Assembly: GCA_013298125.1 (NCBI GenBank)
Contig: JAAFJP010000016.1
Location: 1 to 64,000 of the forward strand
Direction of reading: 5' to 3'
Length of the DNA stretch: 64,000 nucleotides
Source: Cytophagales bacterium
GTDB taxonomy: Bacteria; Bacteroidota; Bacteroidia; Cytophagales; Spirosomataceae
Positions 25,480 to 34,587 of the stretch are shown here, in pieces. A program made the translations under genes and the position numbers. Every line of letters begins with the position of its first letter. The first letter of the stretch is position 1. Under the pieces are notes generated by a model. The model did not search any database, had not been told where the DNA came from, and was given only the letters and a program-made list of their open reading frames with translations.

Positions 25480-27843
25480 CTACCCCAACAAACCCTCACT
25501 CTCCTTCTTATTCAAAGTCATCAAAAAAGCGGGTAATAAAACCAAATTACAAATCATCGCCATCAACAGCGTTATTGAAACCAAAATTCCGAGCGATTGT
25601 GTACCTCTAAAAGTTGATGCTGTAAAAATAAAAAAGCCCGTAAATAAGATAATGGCGGTATAAAACATCGAAACGCCTGTGTTCAAAATCGTCTCTGATA
25701 TAGCTTGCTTGACCGTTTTTTTCTTATTCAATAATTCATCTTTATATCTTGTCAAAAAGTAAATCGTACCGTCAGATGAGATTCCGAAAGCAATTGAGAA
25801 TATCAGAATGGTCGAATATTTTAAATGAATATCAAAGAATCCCATCAATCCCGCAGTGATTAGTAATGGAATTAGGCTTGGTAAAGTTGAGATAATGACC
25901 ATCTTCCAAGAACGAAAAAGTAATGCCATTATCAAACAAATCAAGACGATAGCTTGGAGCGTACTTTCTATCAAATTACCTTGTAAATAGTCATTTTGCC
26001 AAGCGTAAATAACACTATTACCTGTTATTTCTGCATCGTAGCCCCGCTTGTCATTCTTTTTATAAAACTCATTATTCTCTGCATTATAATTAAAAATAGA
26101 ATCCACTTTTGGCTGTAACTCCTTGACAATCTGATTGGTACGAACCGTTCCGCAGTCAGAAATCTGAAAACTTACCCGTGTATAACGTTTTGTAGAATCA
26201 ATAAATCCTTTGGTAAAATCTTCTTTTCCTTTGGCACTCGAATTATACTCACGGAGTTTTGAAAGTTCATCAATTCCTGGCAATACAAAATACTTTGGGT
26301 CGCCTCCTCGGTGGGCTTGGTATAGGAATTTTGCTGCGGTTACGATAGAAACTGGTTTGGTAAATTCTGGATATTTAGCAAACTCCTTTTCCATGCGTTT
26401 AATTTTCGTAAGCAACTCAGGTGAACCAGTTACACGACCCGCTTCGTAGGTATCAATGGCGACTTCAAAAGGCATAATTCCCTTGAAATTCTTTTCTACA
26501 AATTGTAAGTCGGTTAAAATAGGGTTGTCGTCCGCCAAATCATCTACGATATAACCGACAGATTTTATTTGTGACATTCCCCAAACTGATAAACCAACTA
26601 TTACTAAAATGATGGAGTAAATTACCGTCCGTTTGGTATTCACCCAAACATCTACTTCCATTAAAATTTTTGTAATTTTTCCTGACTCTAAACGTGAGGT
26701 TTGTTTTTCGGAAGGAGGAGCTAAATAACTAAAAACCAATGGAATAAATATCAACGAAACAACGTAAGTAAGCATGACATTGATGGCGGCAACAATACCA
26801 AATTCTGATAAAAATGTACTTCCCGTAAAAGCAAAAACCCCGAATCCGATGGATGTGGTTACGTTTGCTAAGAAAAGGGTCTGTCCGATTTTTTCGATAG
26901 TAGTCTTCAACGCCAACATTTTATCGCCATGTTCTGCGTATTCTTCGTGGTATTTATTAAGCAAAAATATCGTATTAGGTACGCCAATGACCACAATCAA
27001 AGAGGGAATCATGCCTGAGATAATCGTAACCTTGTAATCAAATAAAACGATAATTCCGAGTGAAGAAACGATACCAATTATCACCACTATCAAAGCAAAA
27101 AACATCACTTTGAAACTTCTGAAAAACGCTACCAAAATCAACATCGTTACCAAAAGTGCCAATACGATAAATGTGCCTAACTCTTCGGTTATCTGAGCCG
27201 TCATTTCTGTGCGGATAAAAGGCATTCCAGAAAGGTGTAAATCCGTTTTTTGTTCCTCTTCAAACTGACTAACGATTTCTTTAATCTTCTTAACTGCCCT
27301 CACACGTGCTTGGTCGTTGATGGCTTTTTGATCGAAAGTTACCATCATCAAATGCACATTACCCGTTTCATTGATGATAAATCCTTTATAAAATGGAAGG
27401 TTGTCTAATTGACTTTTTACGGAATCTACTTCCGCTTGTGAGACTGCCCTCTGTGCAATAAGTGCCTTAGTGTCAAATCGTTTGGCAGAATCGTTTTTGA
27501 TAATTTTAGGAACATTTCCTGCATAAACTACGCCTTTGATTCCTTCAACTGACTTGATTTTTAGTGATAAATCTTGCCATTGTTGAAAGAATTTTAGCTG
27601 AAACATTTTATCGGTTTCAACGCCTACAACCATCACTGAACCGTCTTCGCCAAAGCGTTTTTTGAAGGATTCGTACAGTTGAAAACGGGAATCTGATTGT
27701 GGGAGAATTTTGGGTAATTCGCTGGAAACTTGGAGTTTAGTAGCCATGAAGCCCATAAAAAGAGCCAAAAATGCTACCCCTGTCAAAAACAGTTTACGAT
27801 ATTTGAGAATGATGATGGATAGGCTATGCCAGATTGTGTTCAT
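25480..27843 (-). CDS. MMPL/RND-superfamily exporter (HAE3-like)
   Basis: 787 residues with the two-fold RND plan: membrane segment, large periplasmic loop (about 40-210), six-segment bundle, second membrane segment (about 395-415), second loop (about 425-615), and a second bundle. Sterol-sensing-like sequences such as MIPSLIVVIGVPNTIFLLNKYHEEY and FGISSDGTIYFLTRYKDEL mark the two halves. Members export lipids or hydrophobic compounds using the proton gradient. Its ATG overlaps the meaB stop codon by one base (TAATG), which suggests translational coupling. No adaptor or outer-membrane factor gene is adjacent. Confidence 0.93.
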   Translation of the reverse strand: MNTIWHSLSIIILKYRKLFLTGVAFLALFMGFMATKLQVSSELPKILPQSDSRFQLYESFKKRFGEDGSVMVVGVETDKMFQLKFFQQWQDLSLKIKSVEGIKGVVYAGNVPKIIKNDSAKRFDTKALIAQRAVSQAEVDSVKSQLDNLPFYKGFIINETGNVHLMMVTFDQKAINDQARVRAVKKIKEIVSQFEEEQKTDLHLSGMPFIRTEMTAQITEELGTFIVLALLVTMLILVAFFRSFKVMFFALIVVIIGIVSSLGIIVLFDYKVTIISGMIPSLIVVIGVPNTIFLLNKYHEEYAEHGDKMLALKTTIEKIGQTLFLANVTTSIGFGVFAFTGSTFLSEFGIVAAINVMLTYVVSLIFIPLVFSYLAPPSEKQTSRLESGKITKILMEVDVWVNTKRTVIYSIILVIVGLSVWGMSQIKSVGYIVDDLADDNPILTDLQFVEKNFKGIMPFEVAIDTYEAGRVTGSPELLTKIKRMEKEFAKYPEFTKPVSIVTAAKFLYQAHRGGDPKYFVLPGIDELSKLREYNSSAKGKEDFTKGFIDSTKRYTRVSFQISDCGTVRTNQIVKELQPKVDSIFNYNAENNEFYKKNDKRGYDAEITGNSVIYAWQNDYLQGNLIESTLQAIVLICLIMALLFRSWKMVIISTLPSLIPLLITAGLMGFFDIHLKYSTILIFSIAFGISSDGTIYFLTRYKDELLNKKKTVKQAISETILNTGVSMFYTAIILFTGFFIFTASTFRGTQSLGILVSITLLMAMICNLVLLPAFLMTLNKKESEGLLG

Positions 27844-28832
27844 TATTTGTTGTTGTAAAAAATCTCCAAAAGCTCCAAAGCGGCTTGAATGGGCATTTTT
27901 TTGCTTTGCGAAACGCTTTCCTGAATATCGTTTATTACGGAAGAAACGTTGTGGTTAGTATAAAAATTTTGTTCTAATGATTGTCTGATAAAATCGTGCA
28001 TCCAGACTAAATTTTGTTTTTGCCGATTTTCTACAAATTTACCATTCTTTGACAACATTTCCCTGTGCTTTTCGACCATTTCCCAAATTTCTGCGATACC
28101 CACCTTCTCAGTTGCCGAACAAGTCAGGACTTGTGGAAACCATCCTGTGCCATTAGGCGGAAAGGTATGCAAAGCACTTTCGTATTCATTTTTTGCCAAA
28201 TTAGCTTGATGTTCATTGCCTGAATCGGCTTTGGTGATGGCGATTAAATCCGCCATTTCCATAATTCCTTTTTTGATGCCTTGTAACTCGTCCCCCGCCC
28301 CTGCCAACATCAATAAAAGGAAAAAATCTACCATACCATGTACATAAGTTTCAGACTGCCCCACTCCTACTGTTTCGATGATAATTACCTCAAAACCAGC
28401 GGCTTCACATAACAACATCGTCTCACGGGTCTTGTGTGTAACCCCTCCTAATGATGCTCCCGTGGGTGAAGGACGGATGTATGCCAAAGGCTCATGGGCG
28501 AGTTCCTCCATACGAGTTTTATCGCCCAAAATACTGCCTTTGGTCAATTGAGAACTTGGGTCAATGGCTAAGACAGCGATTTTTTTATTCTGAGAAGTTA
28601 AATATTTACCAAAGGTTTCAATAAATGTACTTTTGCCTACGCCTGGCACTCCTGTTATACCTATACGAATGGACTTTCCTGTGTAAGGTAAAATTGATTC
28701 CAAAACCGCCTGAGCGAGTTGTTTATCTTCTTCTAAGTTGCTCTCTATCAAGGTAATAGCACGACTCAAAATCATTCTGTTACCAGTGACGATTCCGTTG
28801 GTGTATTCTGGTATGGAGAGACGTTTTTTCAT
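27843..28832 (-). CDS. meaB: MeaB/ArgK-type G3E GTPase, methylmalonyl-CoA mutase chaperone
   Basis: 329 residues. Walker A GVPGVGKS (61-68), DPSSQLTKGSILGDKTRME switch region with the conserved Asp residues, ETVGVGQSE, and the ITKADSGN specificity loop are all canonical. MeaB protects and reloads adenosylcobalamin-dependent methylmalonyl-CoA mutase in the cytoplasm. No mutase gene is in the window. It begins the minus-strand run meaB, RND exporter, hydrolase, LysE; joint function is not evident. Confidence 0.95.
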   Translation of the reverse strand: MKKRLSIPEYTNGIVTGNRMILSRAITLIESNLEEDKQLAQAVLESILPYTGKSIRIGITGVPGVGKSTFIETFGKYLTSQNKKIAVLAIDPSSQLTKGSILGDKTRMEELAHEPLAYIRPSPTGASLGGVTHKTRETMLLCEAAGFEVIIIETVGVGQSETYVHGMVDFFLLLMLAGAGDELQGIKKGIMEMADLIAITKADSGNEHQANLAKNEYESALHTFPPNGTGWFPQVLTCSATEKVGIAEIWEMVEKHREMLSKNGKFVENRQKQNLVWMHDFIRQSLEQNFYTNHNVSSVINDIQESVSQSKKMPIQAALELLEIFYNNK

Positions 28833-28842
28833 AAAATTTCTG

Positions 28843-28982
28843 TCTGAATCAAGATTTACAAGATTTGAGGATAAAATGGATTTTATAAATGATTTTGAAT
28901 ACCATCGGTAGCATTATTCTCTAAAAAATATTTGTTTTAAACATCATGAGTAATCTTAAAATCTTGTAAATCCTGATTCCGA
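28843..28982. repeat. TCTGAATCA-type inverted repeat, copy 2, running into ispD
   Basis: TCTGAATCAAGATTTACAAG at the left end is inverted at the right end (CTTGTAAATCCTGATTCCGA, 28963-28982). The right end lies inside the ispD reading frame and supplies its last codons and stop. Same family as 6255-6358. Confidence 0.85.
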
Positions 28983-29627
28983 AAGAAGCACCTCCGCCCA
29001 AAGCAAATCCTCTGGCGTTGTAATTTTAATATTTTCGTAATTCCCTTCTATCAAATTTATTGCAAATCCTGCGTATTCTGCCACACTTGCATCATCCGTA
29101 AATGTGCTTAATTCTTCTGTCTCGAAGGCTTTTTTGATTAATGAAATTTGGAAAGTTTGGGGTGTTTGGATTAGCCTGACTGTCGAGCGGTCAATGGCTT
29201 GCCCGTTTACTCTGACTGAATCTTTGGACGGTACACTCACTACGGCAGTTCCTTTTTCGGAAGCAATTTTAAAACTTTCATTGATAATTTCAGTAGAAAC
29301 AAAAGGTCGAACGCCATCGTGAATCGCTACAAGTCCCTCATTATCAATTACTTTTAATCCATTCAATCCCGACTGAAAACGAGTCTTCCCTCCTGCAACT
29401 AATTGATGAGGTACGGTTTTATATTTTTGGCAAAGTTTTTTCCAATACTCAAATTGGGATTCTGGAAGGACTAAAATAATTTCAATTTCTGAATCAGCTT
29501 CTTTGAATCGTTTGAGGGTGTGCATCAAAATCGGTAGTCCGCCTACTTCTATAAATTGTTTGGGAATATCGGATTTCATACGGCTTCCAGAGCCTCCTGC
29601 GACAATTATTGCGTATTTTTTTATCAT
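28956..29627 (-). CDS. ispD: 2-C-methyl-D-erythritol 4-phosphate cytidylyltransferase
   Basis: 223 residues. CTP-binding opening IIVAGGSGSRMKSDIPKQF (7-25), VAIHDGVRPFVS, and the TPQTFQ/DDASVAEYAG elements identify IspD, which makes CDP-ME from MEP and CTP in the non-mevalonate isoprenoid pathway. The family part ends at about WAEVLL; the last eight residues, SESGFTRF, are encoded by an intergenic repeat that carries the stop codon. Monocistronic by position, with an inverted repeat on each side. Confidence 0.95.
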   Translation of the reverse strand: MIKKYAIIVAGGSGSRMKSDIPKQFIEVGGLPILMHTLKRFKEADSEIEIILVLPESQFEYWKKLCQKYKTVPHQLVAGGKTRFQSGLNGLKVIDNEGLVAIHDGVRPFVSTEIINESFKIASEKGTAVVSVPSKDSVRVNGQAIDRSTVRLIQTPQTFQISLIKKAFETEELSTFTDDASVAEYAGFAINLIEGNYENIKITTPEDLLWAEVLLSESGFTRF

Positions 29628-29646
29628 TAAATTTTTATTCTATGGC

Positions 29647-29736
29647 GTTTGATAGTACTCGTACCACGGGATTGTATCCCGTGAATCGGACTCCAATGTC
29701 ACGGGATACAATCCCGTGGTACGAGTGCTACCAAAC
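29647..29736. repeat. REPIN-like inverted repeat, CACGGGAT family
   Basis: Arms 29647-29684 and 29699-29736 match at 36 of 38 positions. Each arm contains CACGGGAT-TGT-ATCCCGTG, itself a hairpin. The 14-base spacer is ATCGGACTCCAATG. Lies between the FAD/Fe-S dehydrogenase gene and ispD. Confidence 0.93.
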
Positions 29737-29769
29737 AAAGTTATTAGAAGTCTGACAGGTATTGACTCA

Positions 29770-32700
29770 CTAATTCCCCAACAAAGCCTCCCACAAAATC
29801 TCCACAGGATGTAAGGCTTTTCTGCCCGTTCCATCCATAATTTGATGTCGGCAACTTGTACCTGGTGCTGCAATAATTACCTCCTCATCTTGCATTCTGA
29901 TAGTTGGGAAAAGCACTAATTCACCAATTTGCATCGAAATATCATAATGCTCTTTTTCATACCCAAATGACCCCGCCATACCACAACATCCCGAAGGAAT
30001 TAATTGTACTTCATAATTGACAGGCAATGACAAAATTTTCTTGGTTGGCACCATTGACGATAAGGCTTTTTGATGGCAATGTCCGTGCAGTTTTATGAGC
30101 TTTTTATCTGTCTTAAAAAGGTCTTTTGTAATCTTCTTTTTATCAACTTCTTGGGCTAAAAATTCATCAATCAAATAACAATTTTCCGCCACACGTTCAG
30201 CGTCTGCATGAAGGTAATCAGGGACTAATTCAAGGTATTCATCACGTAAAGTCAGAATGGCGGAAGGCTCAATTCCTAAAATGGGTGAATTGTCTTGAAT
30301 TGCCTCTGAAAGCATCCTAACGTTCTGAATAGCAATGTTTTTAGCTTCTTTGACTAAGCCTTTTGATAGATAAGTCCGTCCACTTTCGATGTGTTTTGGG
30401 ATGTGAACTTCATAACCCAAAGCGGTCAATAAAAGGATGGCTTTTTGTCCTAATTCTACATCATTATAATTCGTAAATTCATCACAAAATAAATACACTT
30501 TTCCTTGCGGACGGCGTTTGCCAAGGGTTACGGCTGAGTAATGAACACTATTTTTTTCTCGCTTTTTCTGAACTTTTATGCGGTCTTCTTGCCACTTTCT
30601 CAACGTAATATTTCCAAGCGTTGGAATCGACCTTTCGGGAGCAAATCCTAAGATTTTTTTGGTAAGATTTGATGTAAAATTGTTCGTTATAAAAAAATTA
30701 TAAATCTTAGGAAATTTAGAAGCTAATGCCTGAGATTTTGTAAAATTACCAATCATTTTTGTTCTGAAAGGCACACCGTGTTCATCGTAATAATGCTGTA
30801 AAAACTCCGCCTTCATTTTGCCCACATCCACCTTCGAGGGACACTCAGATTTACAGCCTTTACACGACAAACACAAATCCATGACCTCCTTGATTTCTTC
30901 GTGGTCGAAACGATTTTCTTTTTCAGAATTTGTCAAAAAACCACGTAAAATATTAGCTCTTGCCCGTGTAGTATCTTTCTCCAAACGAGTAGCCATATAA
31001 CTTGGACACATCGTCCCGCCCGTCACCTCAGTTTTTCTACAATCGCCTGATCCTGAGCACTTTTCAGCCAAACGAAGGATACCTTCTTGGTTGGTAAAAT
31101 CAAAATATGTATTGATTTGGGGAGCTTGTTTTCCTGCCTCATACCTCAAAAACTCGTTCATCGGAGGCGTATTGACAATCTTATTGGCATTAAAAATATT
31201 CTTGGGGTCGAAGATATTTTTAACTTCTTTCAATAGCTCAAAAACCTCTGTACCTAACACGCTTTCTATGAATTCCCCTCTCAATCGTCCGTCACCGTGT
31301 TCGCCACTTAAAGAACCTCTATATTTTTTAACTAATTCGGTTGTTTCTTTCAAAATCGTTCTGAATAATTCTTTGCCCTCAACAGTCTTCAAATTAATCA
31401 TCGGTTCAACGTGTAACTCGCCCGCCCCTGCGTGTGCATAGTATGAGGCATTGGTGTTATGACGTTTCAGAAGTTCTTGTAAATCAGCAATATAGGCAGG
31501 TAAATCTTCGGGAGCAACGGCACAATCTTCTATTAAATTGACAGGCTGTGTATCTCCTTTTAGATTCCGAATCAAGCCCAATCCTGCCTTTCTAACCTCC
31601 CAAGCGGGTTTTGTTTCTTCATTTTTTACGACTGGATAAGCGTAGCCAATACCTTCTTTTTGTAAATCTATAATGAGGGCTTTTGTAATTTGGTTCAACT
31701 CCTCCTCCGTTTCTGCCATAAACTCCACCATCAAAATAGCCACAGGGTCACCTTCAATAAAAAAGCGATTTTGATGATAAACGTGATGTCCTTTTGTGAA
31801 ATCCAAAATGTATTTATCAACCAATTCCGAAGCCATCGGTTTGTGACGAAGAGCTACTAAATTAGCTTGCAAAGAATCTTGAATAGTATCGCAATGAATA
31901 CAAACCAAAGCAATTTCTTTGGGTGGCAGGGGTATCAAATTCAATTTTACTTCGGTGATAAACGCCAAAGTCCCTTCTGAACCTGATAGTAATTTACAAA
32001 AATTAAAATGCTTGACCGATTCTTGATTAAAAAGCTCATTATCGCTTAACATATCCAAGGCATAACCCGTATTCCTACGTGTGAGAGACTTTTTGGGATA
32101 ACTTTTTTCAATCGTTTCTTGAATAAGAGGATTGTTCAAAATCTTGAAAACTTGTCCGTACAATTCACCTTCCAAGTTTTTCTGATTGACTTTTGCGAAG
32201 AAATCTTGACGGTTTATTTCCCTAAATTCCGACTCTGAACCATCACTTAATAACACTTTGGCTTCCAATAGATTAGCCCGAGTATCGCCCCAAACGATTG
32301 AGTGTAATCCGCAAGAGTTATTACCTATCATCCCTCCTATCATTGCCCGATTGGACGTTGAAGTTTCAGGACCAAACATGAGTCCGTAAGGTTTCAAAAT
32401 TACATTCAAATCATCCCGAATAACCCCAGGCTGTACTCTTACCCAACGTTCTTCCTTGTTGATTTCCAACACTTTATCAAAATATTTTGAAATATCTACT
32501 ACAATTCCTTTACCCACCACTTGCCCAGCCAAAGACGTTCCCGCCGAGCGTGGAATCAACGTAACATGGTTTTCATTCGCAAATTTTATCAGTTTTTTTA
32601 AGTCAGAAATATTTTGTGGAATGGCAACTGCCAAAGGTTTTTCTTGATAAACTGAGGCATCGGTTGAGTAGAGGATTTTTTGAGCGTTATGAGAGGAAGA

Positions 32701-32775
32701 ATTATCAAAATATAGTTCACCCGCAAAGGAATCTTGCAGGATTTTGAAGTCTGTGATGGTAATTTTTGAAGACAT
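29770..32775 (-). CDS. FAD-linked oxidase / Fe-S fusion protein (D-lactate or 2-hydroxyacid dehydrogenase type)
   Basis: 1001 residues. The N-terminal half is an FAD-binding type-4 domain (IPRSAGTSLAGQVVGKG, MIGNNSCGLHS) plus an FAD-oxidase C-terminal domain (about 300-545, with AGAGELHVEP and GEHGDGRLRGEF). The C-terminal half has CxGxGxCRK...MCPSY (about 572-592), a CLSCKGCKSECP cluster motif (about 633-644) and CCG-type cysteine motifs (GHCHQKALS, PSGCCGMAGSFGYE). This GlpC/YkgE-like fusion oxidises D-lactate or a similar 2-hydroxyacid and passes electrons to a membrane acceptor. The exact substrate cannot be set from sequence. Monocistronic. Confidence 0.92.
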   Translation of the reverse strand: MSSKITITDFKILQDSFAGELYFDNSSSHNAQKILYSTDASVYQEKPLAVAIPQNISDLKKLIKFANENHVTLIPRSAGTSLAGQVVGKGIVVDISKYFDKVLEINKEERWVRVQPGVIRDDLNVILKPYGLMFGPETSTSNRAMIGGMIGNNSCGLHSIVWGDTRANLLEAKVLLSDGSESEFREINRQDFFAKVNQKNLEGELYGQVFKILNNPLIQETIEKSYPKKSLTRRNTGYALDMLSDNELFNQESVKHFNFCKLLSGSEGTLAFITEVKLNLIPLPPKEIALVCIHCDTIQDSLQANLVALRHKPMASELVDKYILDFTKGHHVYHQNRFFIEGDPVAILMVEFMAETEEELNQITKALIIDLQKEGIGYAYPVVKNEETKPAWEVRKAGLGLIRNLKGDTQPVNLIEDCAVAPEDLPAYIADLQELLKRHNTNASYYAHAGAGELHVEPMINLKTVEGKELFRTILKETTELVKKYRGSLSGEHGDGRLRGEFIESVLGTEVFELLKEVKNIFDPKNIFNANKIVNTPPMNEFLRYEAGKQAPQINTYFDFTNQEGILRLAEKCSGSGDCRKTEVTGGTMCPSYMATRLEKDTTRARANILRGFLTNSEKENRFDHEEIKEVMDLCLSCKGCKSECPSKVDVGKMKAEFLQHYYDEHGVPFRTKMIGNFTKSQALASKFPKIYNFFITNNFTSNLTKKILGFAPERSIPTLGNITLRKWQEDRIKVQKKREKNSVHYSAVTLGKRRPQGKVYLFCDEFTNYNDVELGQKAILLLTALGYEVHIPKHIESGRTYLSKGLVKEAKNIAIQNVRMLSEAIQDNSPILGIEPSAILTLRDEYLELVPDYLHADAERVAENCYLIDEFLAQEVDKKKITKDLFKTDKKLIKLHGHCHQKALSSMVPTKKILSLPVNYEVQLIPSGCCGMAGSFGYEKEHYDISMQIGELVLFPTIRMQDEEVIIAAPGTSCRHQIMDGTGRKALHPVEILWEALLGN

Positions 32776-32777
32776 AA

Positions 32778-33247
32778 TTTTGGCTATTAGCTATTAGCCT
32801 TTGGCTTTAAGCTACAAGAATTGCGAGTGGTACTTGATGATAAATACTTTAATGAATTTCGAGGCTCATTGCTTATTGCTCAAAGCTAAAATTCTACCTG
32901 TAAAATTAGGATATTGCTACGTAATTCAACAATTTCTTGAAAATAATTTCCAATCTTAACAGTATTCTGCCTTTCAACCTACTGATAAACTCCTTTGGTC
33001 ATTTCTTTGTTGTGTCTATTGAAATGTTATTCTAAATTTATATTTCCAAAAGCTATTAGCAATTAGCTTTTGGCTTTTAGCACAAACATAAATTGGTTGA
33101 TTAAGTTATGCTCATCAAAATCCCTTCCAAGGGTTTTGAACCCTTGGAAGGGTTAGTTTATAAATTTTTCCTTGGATATAATTTAATCAACAAATTCATG
33201 TAAAAGCTAAGAGCCAAAAGCTAATTGCCAAAAGCTAAAAGCTAAAA
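32778..33247. repeat. Composite intergenic repeat region ('AGCTTTTGGCTTTTAGC' family)
   Basis: The 474-base gap between the FAD/Fe-S gene and the permease contains no credible gene. A first inverted pair spans 32778-32892 (GGCTATTAGCTATTAGCC facing GCTTATTGCTCAAAGC). A second, 33047-33247, has AGCTATTAGCAATTAGCTTT on the left and AAAGCTAATTGCCAAAAGC on the right and encloses another element (33093-33199). The repeat ends three bases before the permease ATG. The stretch 32893-33046 shows nothing I can name. Confidence 0.8.
33093..33199. repeat. Nested 'GGTTGATTAAGTTAT' element, copy 2
   Basis: Termini TTGGTTGATTAAGTTATGC and ATTTAATCAACAAATTCAT; centre hairpin CCCTTCCAAGGGTT/AACCCTTGGAAGGG (33122-33152, 14-bp perfect stem). 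Opposite orientation to copy 1 at 20763-20862. Confidence 0.9.
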
Positions 33248-33249
33248 AC

Positions 33250-34491
33250 ATGAAATTTCTCCGACAACTTTTTGAAAGTATCCGTTTTGCTTGGCAAGCC
33301 TTGATGGGCAATTTACTTCGCACTACCCTCTCGCTTTTGGGCGTTACGATTGGTATTTTTTCCATTGTAGCCATTTATAGTTTTGTAGATTCCATGAATG
33401 CTGGGATTAAAGAACAAATTGACTCTTTCGGAAAAGGGGTTGTTTACGTAGGCAAATGGCCATGGGTGATGGCAAATAATTATCCGTGGTGGAAATACAT
33501 GAACCGTCCCCCAATGAAATACAGTGAATATAAGTTTCTTACGGATAATGTTACCAGTGCTGAGTCTATTGCTATTCTTGACGGGAGAAGCACGACTTTA
33601 AAAAATGGTAATAACAGCATTGACACTCGCTTGTTGGGCATTAGCCACGAATACAACAAAATCTCAGAAGTTCCGATTGAATACGGACGCTATTTTCTAA
33701 CGAGCGAAACCGATAATTCAGCCTATTCTGTAATTCTTGGGGCGACTATCAAAGAAGCCCTTTTCCCCAATATTAGTGATGCCGTTGGTGAAACCATTAA
33801 AATAAATGGTATCAAGTTCAAAGTAATTGGCACGATGAAGAAGAAGGGCGAAGATTTGATTAGCCTCGGTGGTTCGCCAGATGAGCGTGCATTTATCCCG
33901 TATATGTGTTATGCGAGCATTTTCCAAAAAGACGAACCTGAGCCAGACATTGCTATTAAGGCTTTTGAATCTGACAAAGGACAACAGATATTAGAAGGTG
34001 AAATTACGGGCTTGATGAGGAGTAGAAGAGGCTTGAAGCCAGCACAAGAAGACAACTTTTCAATCAATCGTTTGGATGGTGCAGTCAAGTTTTTTGATAG
34101 TATTTTTGGAGCATTAGGACTTGGCGGAGGAATTATTGCAGGTTTTTCTTTATTAGTTGGAGGATTTGGGATTGCTAACATCATGTTCGTTTCCGTAAAA
34201 GAAAGAACTAATATCATCGGAATTCAGAAGTCGTTGGGAGCTAAAAATTATTTTATTTTATTTCAATTCTTATTTGAAGCTGTATTTTTAAGTTTGATAG
34301 GTGGTGCTGTCGGAATTGCCTTGGTCTGGCTCTTGTCATTGGCTGATTTTGGTTCATTGAAATTAGCATTGTCTAATGCCAATATTTTTAAAGGAACAAT
34401 CACTGCCATGGTAATTGGTGTAATTGCAGGTATCGTACCCGCTTGGATTGCAGCACGACTCGACCCTGTGGTGGCTATTAGGTCTAAATAA
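33250..34491 (+). CDS. ABC transporter permease, MacB/FtsX type
   Basis: 413 residues: an N-terminal membrane segment (LLRTTLSLLGVTIGIFSIVA, about 21-40), a MacB periplasmic core domain (about 45-270), and three C-terminal segments forming the FtsX domain (KERTNIIGIQKSLGAK, about 317-332). Such permeases work with a separate ATPase as mechanotransmission pumps for peptides, lipids or macrolides. No cognate ATPase or adaptor gene is adjacent, which is common for dispersed Bacteroidota permeases. Its ATG lies three bases after a repeat. Confidence 0.92.
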   Translation: MKFLRQLFESIRFAWQALMGNLLRTTLSLLGVTIGIFSIVAIYSFVDSMNAGIKEQIDSFGKGVVYVGKWPWVMANNYPWWKYMNRPPMKYSEYKFLTDNVTSAESIAILDGRSTTLKNGNNSIDTRLLGISHEYNKISEVPIEYGRYFLTSETDNSAYSVILGATIKEALFPNISDAVGETIKINGIKFKVIGTMKKKGEDLISLGGSPDERAFIPYMCYASIFQKDEPEPDIAIKAFESDKGQQILEGEITGLMRSRRGLKPAQEDNFSINRLDGAVKFFDSIFGALGLGGGIIAGFSLLVGGFGIANIMFVSVKERTNIIGIQKSLGAKNYFILFQFLFEAVFLSLIGGAVGIALVWLLSLADFGSLKLALSNANIFKGTITAMVIGVIAGIVPAWIAARLDPVVAIRSK

Positions 34492-34496
34492 GGATA

Positions 34497-34587
34497 GTTA
34501 TTGGAAACTGGTTTATTGGTTTATTAGTTATTGATTTCCAACGAATAACCAATAAACTAATAAACCAGTTTCCAATAAACCAATAAC
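34497..34587. repeat. 'AACCAGTTTCCAATAAACC' inverted repeat
   Basis: GTTATTGGAAACTGGTTTAT (from 34497) is inverted in 34544-34587. It separates the permease from the convergent mdh and reaches the mdh stop codon. The AACCAGTTT-x-CCAATAAACCAAT core is shared with the region 53095-53281. Confidence 0.85.
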
